Source: Spongilla lacustris
Taxonomy: Eukaryota > Porifera > Demospongiae > Spongillida > Spongillidae
NCBI GenBank assembly: GCA_949361645.1
Contig: OX442429.1
Coordinates: 7,559,873-7,623,872 of the forward strand
DNA length: 64,000 bases
Direction: 5' to 3'
In this document: positions 62,770 to 64,000 of the stretch, in pieces
Position numbering within the stretch: position 1 is the stretch's first letter
Layout of the letters: every line of letters starts with the position of its first letter
The notes under the pieces: model-generated
Databases searched by the model: none
What the model was told of the DNA's origin: nothing
What the model saw: only the letters and a program-made list of their open reading frames with translations
Made by a program: the position numbers and the translations under genes

Positions 62770-62990
62770 GTGTGGATTTCTGTTGTTGGAGTGGTCGTGT
62801 TTCTGATAAGGTTCTAACACAGGACTCAAGACTGAATTAGAACTGGGGGACACAGTTCTTGCTGACCGTGACATCACTATTACTGAAGATGTCATTTTGA
62901 AATGGAGCAAATTTAGAAATACCAGCTTTTACATGGGGGAAGAAGCAGCTATCCCAAGAAGAAGTTGAAAGGTCCACAAACAACTATCCT
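62770..62990 (+). pseudogene. Broken DDE_Tnp_4-type transposase fragment
   Basis: Three overlapping frames give SGRVSDKVLTQDS, then LELGDTVLADRDITI, then LEIPAFT.GKKQLSQEEVER. This is the order of the Harbinger/P-like DDE_Tnp_4 end (GRxSDK..; GDxVxADRG; NIPPFxxGKxQLS). At least two frameshifts. The catalytic Asp of ADRD is kept. Confidence 0.7.
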
Positions 62991-63831
62991 CATGTTGTAA
63001 GACTGGATCTAGTAAAACATGGTGATGATATTCATGGATTAACATGTCAGTTATTCAATGTGTTATAGTTCATTCCTAGCTTATTGTATAATACATGCAT
63101 TGCAATTTTTCCACGTTTGGCTTGTATACCTTGATAAGATTTAATTAATTGATTGACAACTATCTGCACAGACCATTCACCTTGCAGAATGCAATTTAGA
63201 CCAACACAACAACACAAAACCACTCATAAGGACAATCGTCGTCACATCCAATCATAAGTCCCTCTTCCACATTGCAGTACATGCAGCTCGGACGATTGCT
63301 GTGTAGAGATACAGCTGGGCTATGCTTGTAGCGTCACAGGAGTTTGGACATAAGATATCAGGAGTATCACCTTCATGTAGAAAAGGTCTGGCTTGGGCTG
63401 TATTTCTTCCCACACCATGCCATAAGTAGTCCAGCATATACAAATTTCAAAACGGTCTGTCACAAATAGCCAATCTATGGCCAGCTGAATATAGATTTGA
63501 TTTCATGAGTTAGTACACATGTAGGCTCGCCTAGCCATGCGGGTACAGTAAGGCTGCCACTAAGTACATCTCCAGCTTTCTTGGTTGCTACCTAAGTGCT
63601 GTGAGCGTTGTCTGCTTGGGTTCACGAGAGCCTTCAGTATCACACACTGACTCATGTTTCTTAGATCCACATGCATGTGAACAGTGCGAATTGTGAAATA
63701 AGCCTAGTTGTACGCATCCCACTGGCACTGCAAAAGATATGGCCAAATTCAATAGGTGGCCAATAAGACATATCCTTAATTCACAAAGTTGACTCAATGA
63801 TCGATCGGAGTTATAATGTATGTATGTGTGT

Positions 63832-63883
<52 letters not shown>

Positions 63884-64000
63884 ATGTATGTACATATGTA
63901 CAGTATTTATGCACAGTACATGTGTGTGTTGTGTGTAGTGGATGTGTGTGTGTTGTGTGTAGTGGATGGACAGATGCAGTGTAATACACCCCTTTTGTAT
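62991..64000. other. Right window end, no gene; (TG)n/(TATG)n at 63,815-63,900
   Basis: A microsatellite of tgtg and tatg units spans 63,815-63,895, and gtgtgtgttgtgtgtagtgg repeats near 63,920-63,965. No exon recognised on either strand. Confidence 0.6.

Overview
This is an intron-rich nuclear segment of an animal genome. All genes I can model are eukaryotic, with GT-AG (and two apparent GC-AG) introns as short as about 41 bp. Calpain-15, a TBC1D1/TBC1D4-type RabGAP and NSUN7 point to Metazoa. Small introns, tight alternating genes, many micro/minisatellites, TIR elements, and ankyrin repeats of the 'LLSTPGIDVNIKD' type suggest an early-branching animal, most likely a sponge. That taxonomic call is inference.

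Layout 1-29,700: a gene-dense block with strictly alternating strands. It holds calpain-15 (-, 1642-7674), TBC1D1/4-like RabGAP (+, 8095-17678), PAM16/TIM16 (-, 17932-20406), LRRC59 (+, 20569-21809), NSUN7 (-, 22032-25050), a bacterial-type TrmH (+, 25231-25932), V-ATPase subunit c (-, 26713-27484) and centrin (+, 27636-29668). Each neighbouring pair is head-to-head (about 150-420 bp between start codons) or tail-to-tail, so four short bidirectional promoters are implied.

Layout 29,700-36,900: no gene recognised. It holds a 1.5-kb foldback element, a GC-rich TIR element and several minisatellites. Layout 36,900-45,100: a second V-ATPase c gene (+) with the same intron positions as the first and a 4.3-kb intron, then NF-YC (+).

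Layout 45,800-62,000: two tandem minus-strand genes, ANK-A and ANK-B, that I could assemble end to end. Each has a tiny start exon, a short charged exon, a series of 96-105 bp exons each encoding one ankyrin repeat, and a 123-bp terminal exon. They are copies from a tandem segmental duplication about 9-10 kb apart, and have since gained different transposon insertions and lost or gained repeats. Comparing the copies gives empty sites that define several mobile elements. The last 2 kb carries a broken DDE transposase and simple repeats.

The genes are mostly housekeeping (mitochondrial import, ER, RNA methylation, proton pump, centriole, CCAAT factor) and form no single pathway. The two RNA-methyltransferase-family genes sharing one promoter and the duplicated ankyrin loci are the most distinctive parts. 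Exon models were made by eye from reading frame, splice phase and remembered family sequences; no search was run.
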